Shown here: one piece after another, positions 54,462-63,004 of the stretch
Numbering within the stretch: the stretch's first letter is position 1
How the letters are laid out: each line of letters begins with the position of its first letter
NCBI GenBank assembly: GCA_049890195.1
Contig: JBMHBY010000008.1
Span: 62,001-126,000 of the forward strand
Direction of reading: 5' to 3'
Origin: JAYQKL01 sp049890195
Lineage (GTDB): Bacteria > Pseudomonadota > Alphaproteobacteria > RS24
DNA: 64,000 nt
Program-made: the position numbers and the translations under genes
The notes under the pieces: model-generated
Told to the model about the DNA's origin: nothing
The model's database searches: none
The model's input: only the letters and a program-made list of their open reading frames with translations

Positions 54462-56219
54462 ATGAAAGATCAGATGACAGGCGCTGAGATGGTTATCCGC
54501 GCTTTGCAGGAACAGGGCGTCGAGCATATTTTCGGTTATCCCGGCGGGGCTGTTTTGCCGATTTATGACGCAATTTTCCAGCAGGACAAATTGGAGCATA
54601 TTCTGGTGCGCCATGAACAGGGTGCCGCACATGCGGCTGAAGGGTATGCCCGCTCGACCGGTAAGTGCGGTGTGTTGCTGGTTACCTCCGGCCCGGGCGC
54701 GACCAACGCCGTAACCGGATTGACCGATGCCCTGATGGACAGCATTCCGCTGGTCTGCATCACCGGACAGGTTCCGACGCCTCTGATCGGCTCAGATGCC
54801 TTTCAGGAATGCGATACAGTCGGCATCACCCGCCCCTGCACCAAGCACAATTATCTCGTGCAGTCGGTTGAAGACCTGCCGCGCATCATGCACGAGGCGT
54901 TTCATATTGCGACAACCGGCCGCCCGGGTCCCGTCGTGGTGGATATTCCGAAGGACATCCAGTTTGAGGTCGGCACTTATGTCGGCGCCGGCAGTGTGGA
55001 CACACCGAGTTACAAGCCGCAGCTGAAGGGCGACATGACCGCCATCAGACAAGCCGTTGAAATGATCGCCAATGCCAAGAAACCGGTATTCTACACCGGC
55101 GGCGGGGTCATCAATTCCGGACCGCTGGCCAGCAATCTGCTGCGCGAATTGGTGCGGCTGACCGGCTATCCGATCACCTCTACCCTGATGGGGCTGGGCT
55201 GTTATCCGGCCAGTGACGACCAGTGGCTCGGCATGTTGGGCATGCACGGCACTTATGAGGCCAATATGGCCATGAACCAATGCGACGTCATGATCAATAT
55301 CGGGGCGCGCTTTGATGATCGTGTGACCGGCCGTCTGGATGCGTTTTCGCCAAATTCCAAAAAAATCCACATCGACATTGACCCCTCCTCAATCAACAAA
55401 ATTGTCCAGGTTGATGTGCCGATCATCGGAGATGTCGCGCATGTGCTGGAGGACATGCTGCGCATCTGGCGCGATGGAGCGTATCAGGTCGACAAGGCGG
55501 CCTTGTCCGGCTGGTGGGAGCAGATTGGTGAATGGCGCGGGCGCGATTGTCTGGCCTATGAAAAAAGCGATGACCAGATCAAGCCGCAATATGCTGTTGA
55601 GCGTCTCTATCAACTGACCAAAGACCGCAAAACCTTCATCACGACCGAGGTTGGCCAGCATCAGATGTGGGCGGCGCAGCATTATCATTTCGAGGAGCCG
55701 AACCGCTGGATGACGTCTGGCGGGCTGGGCACCATGGGTTATGGTGTGCCGGCCGCCGTCGGTGTGCAGATCGCCCACCGCGATGCGCTGGTGATTGACA
55801 TTGCCGGGGAGGCTTCGGTACAGATGACCATGCAGGAAATGGCGACCGCCATTCAATACCGCCTGCCGATCAAGCTGTTCATTTTGAACAATGAATATAT
55901 GGGCATGGTGCGCCAATGGCAGGAATTGTTGCACGGCGGACGCTACGCCCACAGTTATTCCGAGGCATTGCCGGATTTTGTCAAAATGGCGGAGGCATTC
56001 GGCGCCACCGGCATCCGCGCCCAGACGCCCGAGGAGCTGGATGCCGGGATTGAGCAGATGATGGCGACCGACGGGCCGGTGATTTTTGACTGCATTGTCA
56101 CGAAGGAGGAAAACTGCTTCCCGATGATTCCGTCCGGCAAGGCCCACAATGAAATGATTTTGGCCGGCGGCAAGGCGTCCGATGTGGAAATTTCGGAAGA
56201 AGGAAAGGCGCTGGTTTAA
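54462..56219 (+). CDS. ilvB: Acetolactate synthase large subunit
   Basis: ThDP/FAD enzyme making acetolactate or acetohydroxybutyrate, first common step of valine, leucine and isoleucine synthesis. 585 residues: MTGAEMVIRALQEQGVEHIFG, GYPGGAVLPIYDA, catalytic Glu in VRHEQGAAHAAEGYARSTG, and the ThDP motif region IAGEASVQM followed by LNNEYMGMVRQWQELLHGGR. Start at 54462 matches the family start (KDQMTGAEM); longer readings begin in miaA. Pairs with the regulatory subunit gene 11 bases downstream. Confidence 0.95.
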   Translation: MKDQMTGAEMVIRALQEQGVEHIFGYPGGAVLPIYDAIFQQDKLEHILVRHEQGAAHAAEGYARSTGKCGVLLVTSGPGATNAVTGLTDALMDSIPLVCITGQVPTPLIGSDAFQECDTVGITRPCTKHNYLVQSVEDLPRIMHEAFHIATTGRPGPVVVDIPKDIQFEVGTYVGAGSVDTPSYKPQLKGDMTAIRQAVEMIANAKKPVFYTGGGVINSGPLASNLLRELVRLTGYPITSTLMGLGCYPASDDQWLGMLGMHGTYEANMAMNQCDVMINIGARFDDRVTGRLDAFSPNSKKIHIDIDPSSINKIVQVDVPIIGDVAHVLEDMLRIWRDGAYQVDKAALSGWWEQIGEWRGRDCLAYEKSDDQIKPQYAVERLYQLTKDRKTFITTEVGQHQMWAAQHYHFEEPNRWMTSGGLGTMGYGVPAAVGVQIAHRDALVIDIAGEASVQMTMQEMATAIQYRLPIKLFILNNEYMGMVRQWQELLHGGRYAHSYSEALPDFVKMAEAFGATGIRAQTPEELDAGIEQMMATDGPVIFDCIVTKEENCFPMIPSGKAHNEMILAGGKASDVEISEEGKALV

Positions 56220-56230
56220 GGACTTTGAGC

Positions 56231-56731
56231 ATGGACACAGAAGTACATACCCTATCCGTATTGGTGCAGAACCAGGCCGGCGTCCTGGCCCGGGTTATCG
56301 GCCTTTTTTCTGGCCGCGGCTACAATATTGAAAGCCTGACGGTTGCCGAGGTGGACGGGCAGGCGCATGTTTCGCGCATCACCATTGTCACCTCCGGCTC
56401 GCCGCAGATCATTGAGCAGATCAAGCACCAGCTGATGCGGCTGGTGCCGGTCAACTCCGTTGTTGACCTGACGGTCGAAACCGATGCGGTTGAGCGTGAA
56501 CTGGCGCTGGTCAAGGTCGTCAGCAAAGGCGAAAAACGGGTGGAAGCCTTGCGCGTGTCGCAGGTCTTCCGGGCCAATGTCGTGGACACCACGCATGAGT
56601 CGTTCGTGTTTGAGCTGACCGGCGCGCCGGACAAAATCAACGCCTTTGTCAATTTGATGCGCCCGCTGGGTCTGAAGGATGTATCCCGGACAGGTGTCGC
56701 CGCAATTTCTCGTGGCGTTGAAGCCCTGTAG
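56231..56731 (+). CDS. ilvH: Acetolactate synthase small subunit
   Basis: Regulatory subunit of 166 residues with an N-terminal ACT domain (HTLSVLVQNQAGVLARVIGLF, SGRGYNIESLTVAEVDGQAHVSRITIV) that confers valine feedback, and a C-terminal ACT-like half. ATG at 56231 chosen over a TTG at 56225. Confidence 0.95.
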   Translation: MDTEVHTLSVLVQNQAGVLARVIGLFSGRGYNIESLTVAEVDGQAHVSRITIVTSGSPQIIEQIKHQLMRLVPVNSVVDLTVETDAVERELALVKVVSKGEKRVEALRVSQVFRANVVDTTHESFVFELTGAPDKINAFVNLMRPLGLKDVSRTGVAAISRGVEAL

Positions 56732-56780
56732 GGTCTATAAGGACACCAATTTCTAGTGACTGTTTCCAAGGAGAATGTAA

Positions 56781-57791
56781 ATGGAAATGCTGTATGACCG
56801 CGATGCGGATCAGGAACTGATTAAATCCAAAAAAGTCGCCGTAATCGGATATGGCTCGCAGGGCCATGCGCATGTCCTGAATTTGCGTGACAGCGGCGTT
56901 GAGCAGGTCTGTGTCGGTCTGCGTGAAGGCTCCGCCTCCATCGCCAAGGCTGAAGCCGAAGGGCTGGAGGTGAAATCCATCGCTGATGCCGCCGCTTGGG
57001 CGGATGTGGTCATGATTTTGACCCCGGATGAACTGCAGCGCGACATCTACAATGAGCATATCGCCAAAAACATCCAGCAGGGTGCGACTTTGATGTTTGC
57101 CCACGGACTGGCCATTCACTTCAAGCTGATTGTGCCGCGTGAAGACCTTGATGTTGTCATGGTTGCGCCGAAAGGCCCGGGTCATACGGTGCGCGGCGAA
57201 TATCTGAAGGGCGGCGGTGTGCCGTGCCTGATGGCCGTGCATCAGGACGCCTCCGGGTCTGCCCGTGATCTGGCCATGTCCTATGCCTGCGGCGTCGGCG
57301 GTGGACGCTCCGGCATCATTGAAACCAATTTCCGCGACGAATGCGAAACCGACCTGTTCGGTGAGCAGGCCGTGTTGTGCGGCGGTGTGGTTGATCTGAT
57401 CAAGGCGGGCTATGAAACGCTGGTCGAGGCCGGTTATCCCGAGGAAATGGCCTATTTCGAATGCCTGCATGAGGTCAAGCTGATTGTTGACCTGATTTAT
57501 GAGGGCGGCATTGCCAACATGAACTATTCGATCTCCAACACGGCTGAATTCGGTGAATATGTCGCCGGTCCGCAGGTTGTCACCGCCGACACCAAGGCTG
57601 CGATGAAGAAAATCCTTGATGACATCCAGTCCGGGCGTTTCACCAACCGCTGGATGCAGGAAGGCCAGGAGGAGATCAAGGACATGCGGGCCGCATGCGC
57701 CGCCCATCCGATTGAAAAGGTCGGGGCGGAGCTGCGGGCCAAAATGCCGTGGATTGCCGACAACAAGCTGGTGGACCAGTCCAAAAACTAG
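56781..57791 (+). CDS. ilvC: Ketol-acid reductoisomerase, class I
   Basis: NADPH- and Mg-dependent isomeroreductase, second step of branched-chain amino acid synthesis. 336 residues, short class I. Rossmann loop VIGYGSQGHAHVLNLRDSG, VAPKGPGHTVRGEY with the catalytic His, GIIETNFRDECETDLFGEQAVLCGG with the metal ligands. Follows ilvH and is closed by a strong terminator. Confidence 0.96.
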   Translation: MEMLYDRDADQELIKSKKVAVIGYGSQGHAHVLNLRDSGVEQVCVGLREGSASIAKAEAEGLEVKSIADAAAWADVVMILTPDELQRDIYNEHIAKNIQQGATLMFAHGLAIHFKLIVPREDLDVVMVAPKGPGHTVRGEYLKGGGVPCLMAVHQDASGSARDLAMSYACGVGGGRSGIIETNFRDECETDLFGEQAVLCGGVVDLIKAGYETLVEAGYPEEMAYFECLHEVKLIVDLIYEGGIANMNYSISNTAEFGEYVAGPQVVTADTKAAMKKILDDIQSGRFTNRWMQEGQEEIKDMRAACAAHPIEKVGAELRAKMPWIADNKLVDQSKN

Positions 57792-57814
57792 GGCTTGCCG
57801 CCGATCAAAAAATC

Positions 57815-57845
57815 AAGGGCCGCCTCTGGGCGGCCCTTTTTTGTT
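57815..57845 (+). terminator. Rho-independent terminator after ilvC
   Basis: Perfect ten-base stem AAGGGCCGCC (57815-57824) and GGCGGCCCTT (57829-57838) with a TCTG loop and a T-run after it. The reverse strand can also serve the convergent lipid A deacylase gene ending at 57851. Confidence 0.92.
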
Positions 57846-57850
57846 GACCG

Positions 57851-58849
57851 TTAAAACTTACGGCCCAAACCAATCCTTACAAATTGTTGTTTTGAGTCTT
57901 GGGTCGTAAATTCCAGCCCTCTCTGGACAAGAGAAATGTCCAGGACGTAATCGCCCAATTTGGTTCTCACGCCGACTTGCGTTTCATCATATTCATCCGT
58001 TTTTTGAGCGGATACGATTTGGGTTTCCTTCGTCTTTCCATCCAGAGTGTAGTTTCTATCCATAAATCGTCGTTCCCAACCGGCGTATAACTGCCACTTT
58101 GCCGGCCCTACAGGCGTTTCGCCTCCGGTATAGTAATTAAATCTTTGCCCACCGAAATCTTCCAGATCGTCACCAATTCTAAGTTGAAGGCCGGCTGACG
58201 CATATTGCAGTAAATTGCCGGCAACAAGCGTGATGTGTGGCGTGATTTCCAGATCATTCTTTTCGAACGCTGAGACACCAATCGGAAACAATTGGTCTAT
58301 CCTCATGGAGCCGCCATATCTGTTTACGATTTGGTCATTCCAGCCCTGGTAATCTGTGGCACCAATGATGTCATGAAAAAAATCTTGAAAAGCCTGCACT
58401 TTTGAGGCGGGCCCGATGACGCCGGCTCTGACTTCCATGTTGGTTTGGTTGCCGATTTTGAATAAGTTTCCCTGGTGCAGATCGTTATGCCTTTTAAAGC
58501 GAACTGCATTCAACGCCAAATAACCTGCAAAGGATCGTCTGCCGGGTACGGCTGTTGGCGACTTCTTCGCCTCATGTCCGGGTGTGAAAGCATCTTGTTG
58601 TATGCTGAACAGATATTGTATATCAGGGTCAGCTGACTCTGGAAAATAGGCGAAATATACGCTGGCGGACAAATTACCGTCTGAATTGTCAGAGCCATAA
58701 ATAGCCTCGCTGGTTGAAGTGAAAATACCTTTATCTTCATTTGCGAATGACAAATATCCATACTGTGCATGTGCTAGTTGAAATGAAGTTGAAAGAAAAG
58801 CTGAGAGCATAAGGAAAATGCGTAAGGTTTTCATGATGGGAAACTTCAT
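57851..58849 (-). CDS. LpxR-family lipid A 3'-O-deacylase (DUF2219)
   Basis: Outer-membrane beta-barrel enzyme candidate of 332 residues. Signal peptide with cleavage near AHA-QYG (about 28). Family hallmarks: GQ/QQDAFTP-type segment, RRSFAGYLALNAVRF, GVIGPASKVQAFQDFFHD, GWNDQIVN and repeated barrel strands ending in an aromatic (GLGRKF). LpxR removes the 3'-acyloxyacyl chain of lipid A and so alters endotoxicity. AGGAGG precedes the ATG, fixing the start. AT-richer than neighbours and divergent from a LysR regulator, so probably a later acquisition. Catalytic residue by residue matching was not possible. Confidence 0.78.
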   Translation of the reverse strand: MKFPIMKTLRIFLMLSAFLSTSFQLAHAQYGYLSFANEDKGIFTSTSEAIYGSDNSDGNLSASVYFAYFPESADPDIQYLFSIQQDAFTPGHEAKKSPTAVPGRRSFAGYLALNAVRFKRHNDLHQGNLFKIGNQTNMEVRAGVIGPASKVQAFQDFFHDIIGATDYQGWNDQIVNRYGGSMRIDQLFPIGVSAFEKNDLEITPHITLVAGNLLQYASAGLQLRIGDDLEDFGGQRFNYYTGGETPVGPAKWQLYAGWERRFMDRNYTLDGKTKETQIVSAQKTDEYDETQVGVRTKLGDYVLDISLVQRGLEFTTQDSKQQFVRIGLGRKF

Positions 58850-58911
58850 GGGGTCCTCCTTTATTATTTTTTTAGGACAAAAAATTCATAACACATGCAA
58901 ACGGGACTTTG

Positions 58912-58936
58912 TAAGTGTGTATTTATAAGTGTGTAT
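58912..58936. repeat. Two 11-base direct repeats in the deacylase-LysR gap
   Basis: TAAGTGTGTAT at 58912-58922 and again at 58926-58936, 14 bases apart, in the 206-base AT-rich region between the two divergent genes. Candidate regulatory sites for the deacylase promoter. Confidence 0.45.
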
Positions 58937-59009
58937 GTAAATGTCATCCGGGTGTTGTAGCCGGGCAACATGTGTTTTTAATAATTGTTGGAGATTTGCA
59001 ATTTGTATT

Positions 59010-59023
59010 TTGCAAATTTGCAA
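59010..59023. promoter_or_regulatory. Candidate LysR operator, 14-base palindrome
   Basis: TTGCAAATTTGCAA is a perfect palindrome and fits the T-N11-A LysR box. TTTGCAA also occurs at 58995-59001, so three TTTGCAA copies cluster just upstream of the regulator gene. Likely autoregulatory site. Confidence 0.5.
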
Positions 59024-59055
59024 TTATGCATTTCTGCAAGTATATAATTGCATTT

Positions 59056-59988
59056 ATGAAAAGCATGGATTGGGACGATTTGCGGTTTTTTCTGGCTGTG
59101 GCGGGTGCCGGCAGCCTGTCGGCGGCCGCCAAGCAACTCAATGTCAACACCACGACGGTGTTGCGTCGGATCGCCCATCTTGAGGAGGCGCTGGATGCGC
59201 GCCTGTTTGAACGCCTGCGCTCCGGTTATCAGTTGACGCAGAGCGGCTCGCGCCTGCGTGAAATGCTGGATCCGGTTGACCAGAACCTGTCCGCCCTTGA
59301 GCGGGATTTTCAGGCCGAGGCCGAACAGGCCGGCGGTCTGGTCAAGATGTCGACGGGTGAGGTGATCGGGGCACAGGTGTTGGCGCCCGGCATGGAGGCG
59401 TTTCATGCCCGTCATCCCGGTGTCCATTTGACCCTTTTGATTGATCAGGGATTGGGGTGGGCCGGCAGCAGTGCCGCGGCCCCGCGCATTATGAACCCGT
59501 TGCGCGATGTCGATATGACCATCCGTGCCGCGCGCCCGACCGACGGCGATATGTTGATGCGCAAAATCGGGGAAATGGCCTATGGCCTTTATGTTGCGGC
59601 GCAGCACAAAGACGCCTTTGACCCGATGGCGTTGGCCCGGGGCGACCTTGAGGGTGCCAAACTCATTGGTTTTGCTGAAGAGGAGGCGCCTGTCGGCCCG
59701 GTCTGGTGGCTGTCACGGGCCGAGAAAAGCGGCCTGGTGACGGCACGTACCTCATCCGCGGCAGCCCGGATGCGGATGGTGGAAAACAGTCAGGCCGCCG
59801 CCGCGCTGCCTTGTATTCTGGGGGATGCCAACCCCGCCTTGGAGCGGGTTGTCGGCCCGGACAGTGTCGGGGTGTTTGAATTGTGGCTGTTGGTGCGCAA
59901 AGATCTGGCCAAGCTGTCGCATGTCCGCATGGCCATGGATTTTGTGATTGAGGAATTGCAGCGTCAAAAACCGCAGCTGCTCGGGTGA
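59056..59988 (+). CDS. LysR-family transcriptional regulator
   Basis: 310 residues: N-terminal winged helix-turn-helix at about 6-65 (WDDLRFFLAVAGAGSLSAAAKQL, TTTVLRRIAHLEEALDARLFER) and a C-terminal effector-binding domain from about 95. The effector is not recognisable. The ATG at 59056 is favoured: it gives the standard MDWDDLRFFL start, while the open frame running back to 58915 crosses the palindromic control region. Divergent from the lipid A deacylase gene, which is its most likely target together with itself. Confidence 0.88.
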   Translation: MKSMDWDDLRFFLAVAGAGSLSAAAKQLNVNTTTVLRRIAHLEEALDARLFERLRSGYQLTQSGSRLREMLDPVDQNLSALERDFQAEAEQAGGLVKMSTGEVIGAQVLAPGMEAFHARHPGVHLTLLIDQGLGWAGSSAAAPRIMNPLRDVDMTIRAARPTDGDMLMRKIGEMAYGLYVAAQHKDAFDPMALARGDLEGAKLIGFAEEEAPVGPVWWLSRAEKSGLVTARTSSAAARMRMVENSQAAAALPCILGDANPALERVVGPDSVGVFELWLLVRKDLAKLSHVRMAMDFVIEELQRQKPQLLG

Positions 59989-60050
59989 TGGCGGGTCCGT
60001 CCGCAGACCGGGCATTGCGCCCGCGAGACATCAAACCCCATTGATTTCCC

Positions 60051-60079
60051 TTGCAATTTTGTGCCCTGAAAGATAAACA
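60051..60079 (+). promoter_or_regulatory. Putative leuA promoter
   Basis: TTGCAA at 60051-60056, 17-base spacer, TAAACA at 60074-60079. Predicted start near 60086, giving a leader of about 250 bases that contains the Leu-rich leader ORF. Confidence 0.45.
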
Positions 60080-60120
60080 GGAAGACATTAACGAATTGGT
60101 TGGTCAAACAGGACTCAAAA

Positions 60121-60261
60121 GTGAAAATCAGGGTTTTGACAGCAGCTGACAGGTCGCCTCACCGTATGGTGTCATCCGGCCGAACCTTGAGCGGGCACAC
60201 AGACTGTCCCCGCTCAATCCCTGCTGTCTGCCCGCACCTGCTCCTCCTAATCAACCCCTGA
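60121..60261 (+). CDS. leuA leader peptide with Leu-Leu-Leu-Leu-Ile
   Basis: A 46-codon frame starting at GTG 60121 with AGGA at 60110-60113 (seven-base spacing), stopping at TGA 60259-60261. Near the end it reads Pro-His-Leu-Leu-Leu-Leu-Ile-Asn-Pro; the Leu codons CTG CTC CTC CTA occupy 60238-60249. An internal in-frame ATG at 60166 is an alternative start (31 codons). Four consecutive Leu codons just before a biosynthetic leuA gene are the mark of a leucine-sensing leader peptide. It is too short to have been noticed as an ordinary gene. Confidence 0.72.
   Translation: MKIRVLTAADRSPHRMVSSGRTLSGHTDCPRSIPAVCPHLLLLINP
60187..60217 (+). promoter_or_regulatory. Leader hairpin 1 of the leuA attenuator
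   Basis: TTGAGCGGG (60187-60195) pairs perfectly with CCCGCTCAA (60209-60217) around 13 bases. A mutually exclusive pairing is possible: GCGGG (60191-60195) plus CAGAC (60200-60204) with GTCTGCCCGC (60226-60235). Both lie in the leader ORF just before the Leu codons. Confidence 0.55.
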
Positions 60262-60330
60262 GGTGTCAAGGACGCTGTCCGTATGTGCGCTCAGGGGTAA
60301 AAAAAGCAGAAAAACACTTTTGATTGAGGA
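60245..60330 (+). promoter_or_regulatory. Predicted leuA Shine-Dalgarno sequestering structure
   Basis: CCCCTGAG (60255-60262) pairs perfectly with CTCAGGGG (60290-60297). Directly contiguous with it, TCCTAATCAA (60245-60254), which is the end of the Leu-codon run, can pair with TTGATT and AGGA of TTGATTGAGGA (60320-60330) with one bulged G. The latter contains the leuA ribosome-binding site GAGGA (60326-60330). No T-run follows, so control at translation is more likely than transcription termination. Confidence 0.5.
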
Positions 60331-60337
60331 CGCAGAC

Positions 60338-61924
60338 ATGACAGAACAGAACCATAATGCACAGAAGATTGGCGCGGCGGAGGACCGGGTCATTATCTTT
60401 GACACCACTTTGCGCGACGGTGAACAATCGCCGGGTGCCTCCATGACGCTGGATGAAAAGCTCCGGGTTGCTGAAACACTGGATGACATGGGTGTGGATG
60501 TCATTGAGGCCGGTTTTCCGATTGCTTCAAACGGCGATTTTGAGGCTGTGACCGAAGTCTCGAAACTGGTCAAGAACGCCACAGTATGCGGCTTGGCGCG
60601 GGCCGGTGAAAAGGACATTGAACGTGCCGCACAGGCCCTGAAGCCGGCCGCCAACCGCCGCATTCACACCTTTATCTCCACCAGCCCGGTGCACATGAAA
60701 CACAAGCTGCAAATGGAGCCGGAACAGGTGCTGGAAGCCATTGCCTTCAGCGTGGACCAGGCGCGCAAGCACACGGATGATGTGGAATGGTCGCCGGAGG
60801 ATGCCACCCGGACTGACCGTGATTTCCTGTGCAAATCCGTAGAGACGGCCATCAATGCCGGCGCGACGACCGTCAACATCCCCGATACGGTCGGCTACAC
60901 ATTGCCGGATGAGTATTTTGAAACCATTTCCATGCTCCGCAACCGGGTGCCGAACATTGACAAGGCGGTGATTTCCACCCATTGCCACAATGATCTGGGC
61001 CTTGCGGTCGCCAATTCCCTGGCCGGTGTGCGCGCCGGGGCGCGGCAGGTGGAATGCACCATCAACGGATTGGGCGAGCGCGCCGGCAATGCCGCCCTGG
61101 AGGAGATTGTCATGGCCATGAATGTGCGTCATGACCTGATGCCGCAATGGACCGGGATTGACACGACCAATCTGATGCGTGCCTCCAAGCTGGTCTCGGC
61201 TGTCACGGCCTTTCCGGTGCAGTACAATAAGGCGATTGTCGGCCAGAACGCCTTTGCCCATGAAAGCGGAATCCACCAGGACGGCATGTTGAAAAACAAC
61301 CAGACCTACGAAATCATGTTGCCCGAGTCGGTGGGCATATCCCAATCGGCACTGGTCCTCGGCAAGCATTCCGGTCGCCATGCCTTCCGGGAGAAAATCA
61401 TCCAGATGGGGTACCAGATGGGCGACAATGAGTTCCAGGAGGCGTTTGTCAGGTTCAAAGAGCTTGCCGATAAGAAAAAGCAGGTCTTTGACGAGGATAT
61501 CGCCGCGCTGGTTGATGATGCAGAAGCCCGCAAGGACGAGCGCATCAAGGTGGTCTCCTTGCAGGTGGTGGCCGGGTCCGTCGGGCCGCAAAAGGCGACG
61601 CTGGAGCTTGAGATTGACGGCGAGGTGAAGAAGACTGAAACCTCAGGGGACGGTCCCGTGGACGCCACCTTCAACGCCATCAAAGAGCTGTTTCCGACCG
61701 AAGCCCGCCTGAAGCTTTATCAGGTTCATGCCGTGACCCAGGGGACGGATGCCCAGGCTGAGGTCAGTGTGCGCCTGAGCGAAGACGGCAAAACCGTTAC
61801 CGGGCGCGGTGTGGACACGGACACGATGGTCGCGTCGGCCCGCGCCTATGTCAGTGCTTTGAACAAGCTGCTGGTCAAGCGCCTGCGGCACGCACCTGAC
61901 GATGTTGCAACATTGCGGATTTAA
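60338..61924 (+). CDS. leuA: 2-isopropylmalate synthase
   Basis: First committed step of leucine synthesis: acetyl-CoA plus 2-ketoisovalerate. 528 residues. TIM-barrel catalytic domain with DTTLRDGEQSPG, STHCHNDLGLAVANSLAG (metal His ligands), GLGERAGNAALEEI and GIHQDGM; a LeuA dimer regulatory domain from about 400 to the end gives leucine feedback. ATG at 60338 with GAGGA seven bases upstream; the in-frame stretch back to 60263 belongs to the leader. 2-Ketoisovalerate comes from the ilv genes nearby. Confidence 0.95.
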   Translation: MTEQNHNAQKIGAAEDRVIIFDTTLRDGEQSPGASMTLDEKLRVAETLDDMGVDVIEAGFPIASNGDFEAVTEVSKLVKNATVCGLARAGEKDIERAAQALKPAANRRIHTFISTSPVHMKHKLQMEPEQVLEAIAFSVDQARKHTDDVEWSPEDATRTDRDFLCKSVETAINAGATTVNIPDTVGYTLPDEYFETISMLRNRVPNIDKAVISTHCHNDLGLAVANSLAGVRAGARQVECTINGLGERAGNAALEEIVMAMNVRHDLMPQWTGIDTTNLMRASKLVSAVTAFPVQYNKAIVGQNAFAHESGIHQDGMLKNNQTYEIMLPESVGISQSALVLGKHSGRHAFREKIIQMGYQMGDNEFQEAFVRFKELADKKKQVFDEDIAALVDDAEARKDERIKVVSLQVVAGSVGPQKATLELEIDGEVKKTETSGDGPVDATFNAIKELFPTEARLKLYQVHAVTQGTDAQAEVSVRLSEDGKTVTGRGVDTDTMVASARAYVSALNKLLVKRLRHAPDDVATLRI

Positions 61925-61947
61925 AGAAAAACAGTGAGGGTTATAAA

Positions 61948-62988
61948 ATGCTAGACGGTCTACTTGGAATGTTCTCCGCTGACATGGCGATTGATTTGGG
62001 CACGGCCAACACATTGGTTTATGTGAAGGGCAGGGGCATTGTGCTCAATGAGCCATCTGTGGTCGCCATTTTCAACAATGGGGGGCGCAATCAGGTTTTG
62101 GCGGTCGGGGACGAAGCCAAGCTGATGCTCGGGCGGACGCCCGGCAACATTCAGGCCATCCGACCGATGCGTGACGGGGTTATTGCGGATTTTGATGTGG
62201 CCGAGGAAATGATCAAGCATTTTATCCGCAAGGTTCACAACCGCCGTACATTCGCCAATCCGCAGGTCATCATTTGCGTACCGTCCGGCGCCACGGCGGT
62301 TGAACGCCGCGCCATTCAGGAGTCAGCCCTGTCCGCCGGAGCGCGCCGCGTCTATCTGATTGAGGAGCCGATGGCCGCCGCAATCGGTGCCGGTCTGCCC
62401 GTCACCGAGCCGACAGGTTCCATGATTGTGGATATTGGTGGCGGCACCACCGAGGTGGCCGTGCTGTCATTGGGCGGGATTGTGTACTCACGCTCCGTCA
62501 GGGTCGGCGGTGACAAGATGGATGAAGCCATCATTGCCTATATCCGCAGAAACCATAATCTGCTGTTGGGTGAATCAAGCTCCGAGCGCATCAAAAAAGA
62601 GGTCGGATCGGCAGCGGTGCCGGATGACAGCGACGGGGCAAGCCTGCACATTAAAGGCCGTGACCTGATGAATGGTGTGCCGCGGGAAGTTACGATTTCG
62701 CAGCGTGAGATCGCCGAAAGCCTCGCCGAGCCGGTCGGTGCTATTGTCGAGGCCGTCAAAGTTGCACTGGAGGCCACCCCGCCGGAACTGGCTGCAGATA
62801 TTGTTGACAAAGGCATTATCCTGACCGGGGGCGGCGCTCTGCTCAAAAATCTGGACAAGGTTTTGCGCGAGGAAACCGGTCTGCCGGTCAGCATTGCCGA
62901 CGAGGCGCTGTCCTGTGTCGCGCTGGGGACCGGCAGGGCGCTTGAGCACATCAAGACCATGAAGCATATTTTGTCCTCGGTTTACTGA
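61948..62988 (+). CDS. mreB: Rod shape-determining protein MreB
   Basis: Actin homolog of 346 residues directing lateral wall synthesis. AIDLGTANTLVYVKG (phosphate 1), IRPMRDGVIADFDVAEEM, VCVPSGATAVERRA-type motif, DIGGGTTEVAVLSL, ILTGGGALLKNLD. GTGAGGG precedes the ATG. Twenty-three bases after leuA, so possibly expressed with it or from a promoter inside leuA. Confidence 0.97.
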   Translation: MLDGLLGMFSADMAIDLGTANTLVYVKGRGIVLNEPSVVAIFNNGGRNQVLAVGDEAKLMLGRTPGNIQAIRPMRDGVIADFDVAEEMIKHFIRKVHNRRTFANPQVIICVPSGATAVERRAIQESALSAGARRVYLIEEPMAAAIGAGLPVTEPTGSMIVDIGGGTTEVAVLSLGGIVYSRSVRVGGDKMDEAIIAYIRRNHNLLLGESSSERIKKEVGSAAVPDDSDGASLHIKGRDLMNGVPREVTISQREIAESLAEPVGAIVEAVKVALEATPPELAADIVDKGIILTGGGALLKNLDKVLREETGLPVSIADEALSCVALGTGRALEHIKTMKHILSSVY

Positions 62989-63004
62989 GGCTTCGGGACA
63001 GGCT

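Noticed and set aside
58915..59055. N-terminal extension of the LysR regulator
   Set aside because: The extra 47 residues are Cys/Phe-rich, cross the palindromic control region and precede the standard LysR start.
60527..61591. 354-codon minus-strand open frame over leuA
   Set aside because: Antisense shadow of leuA.
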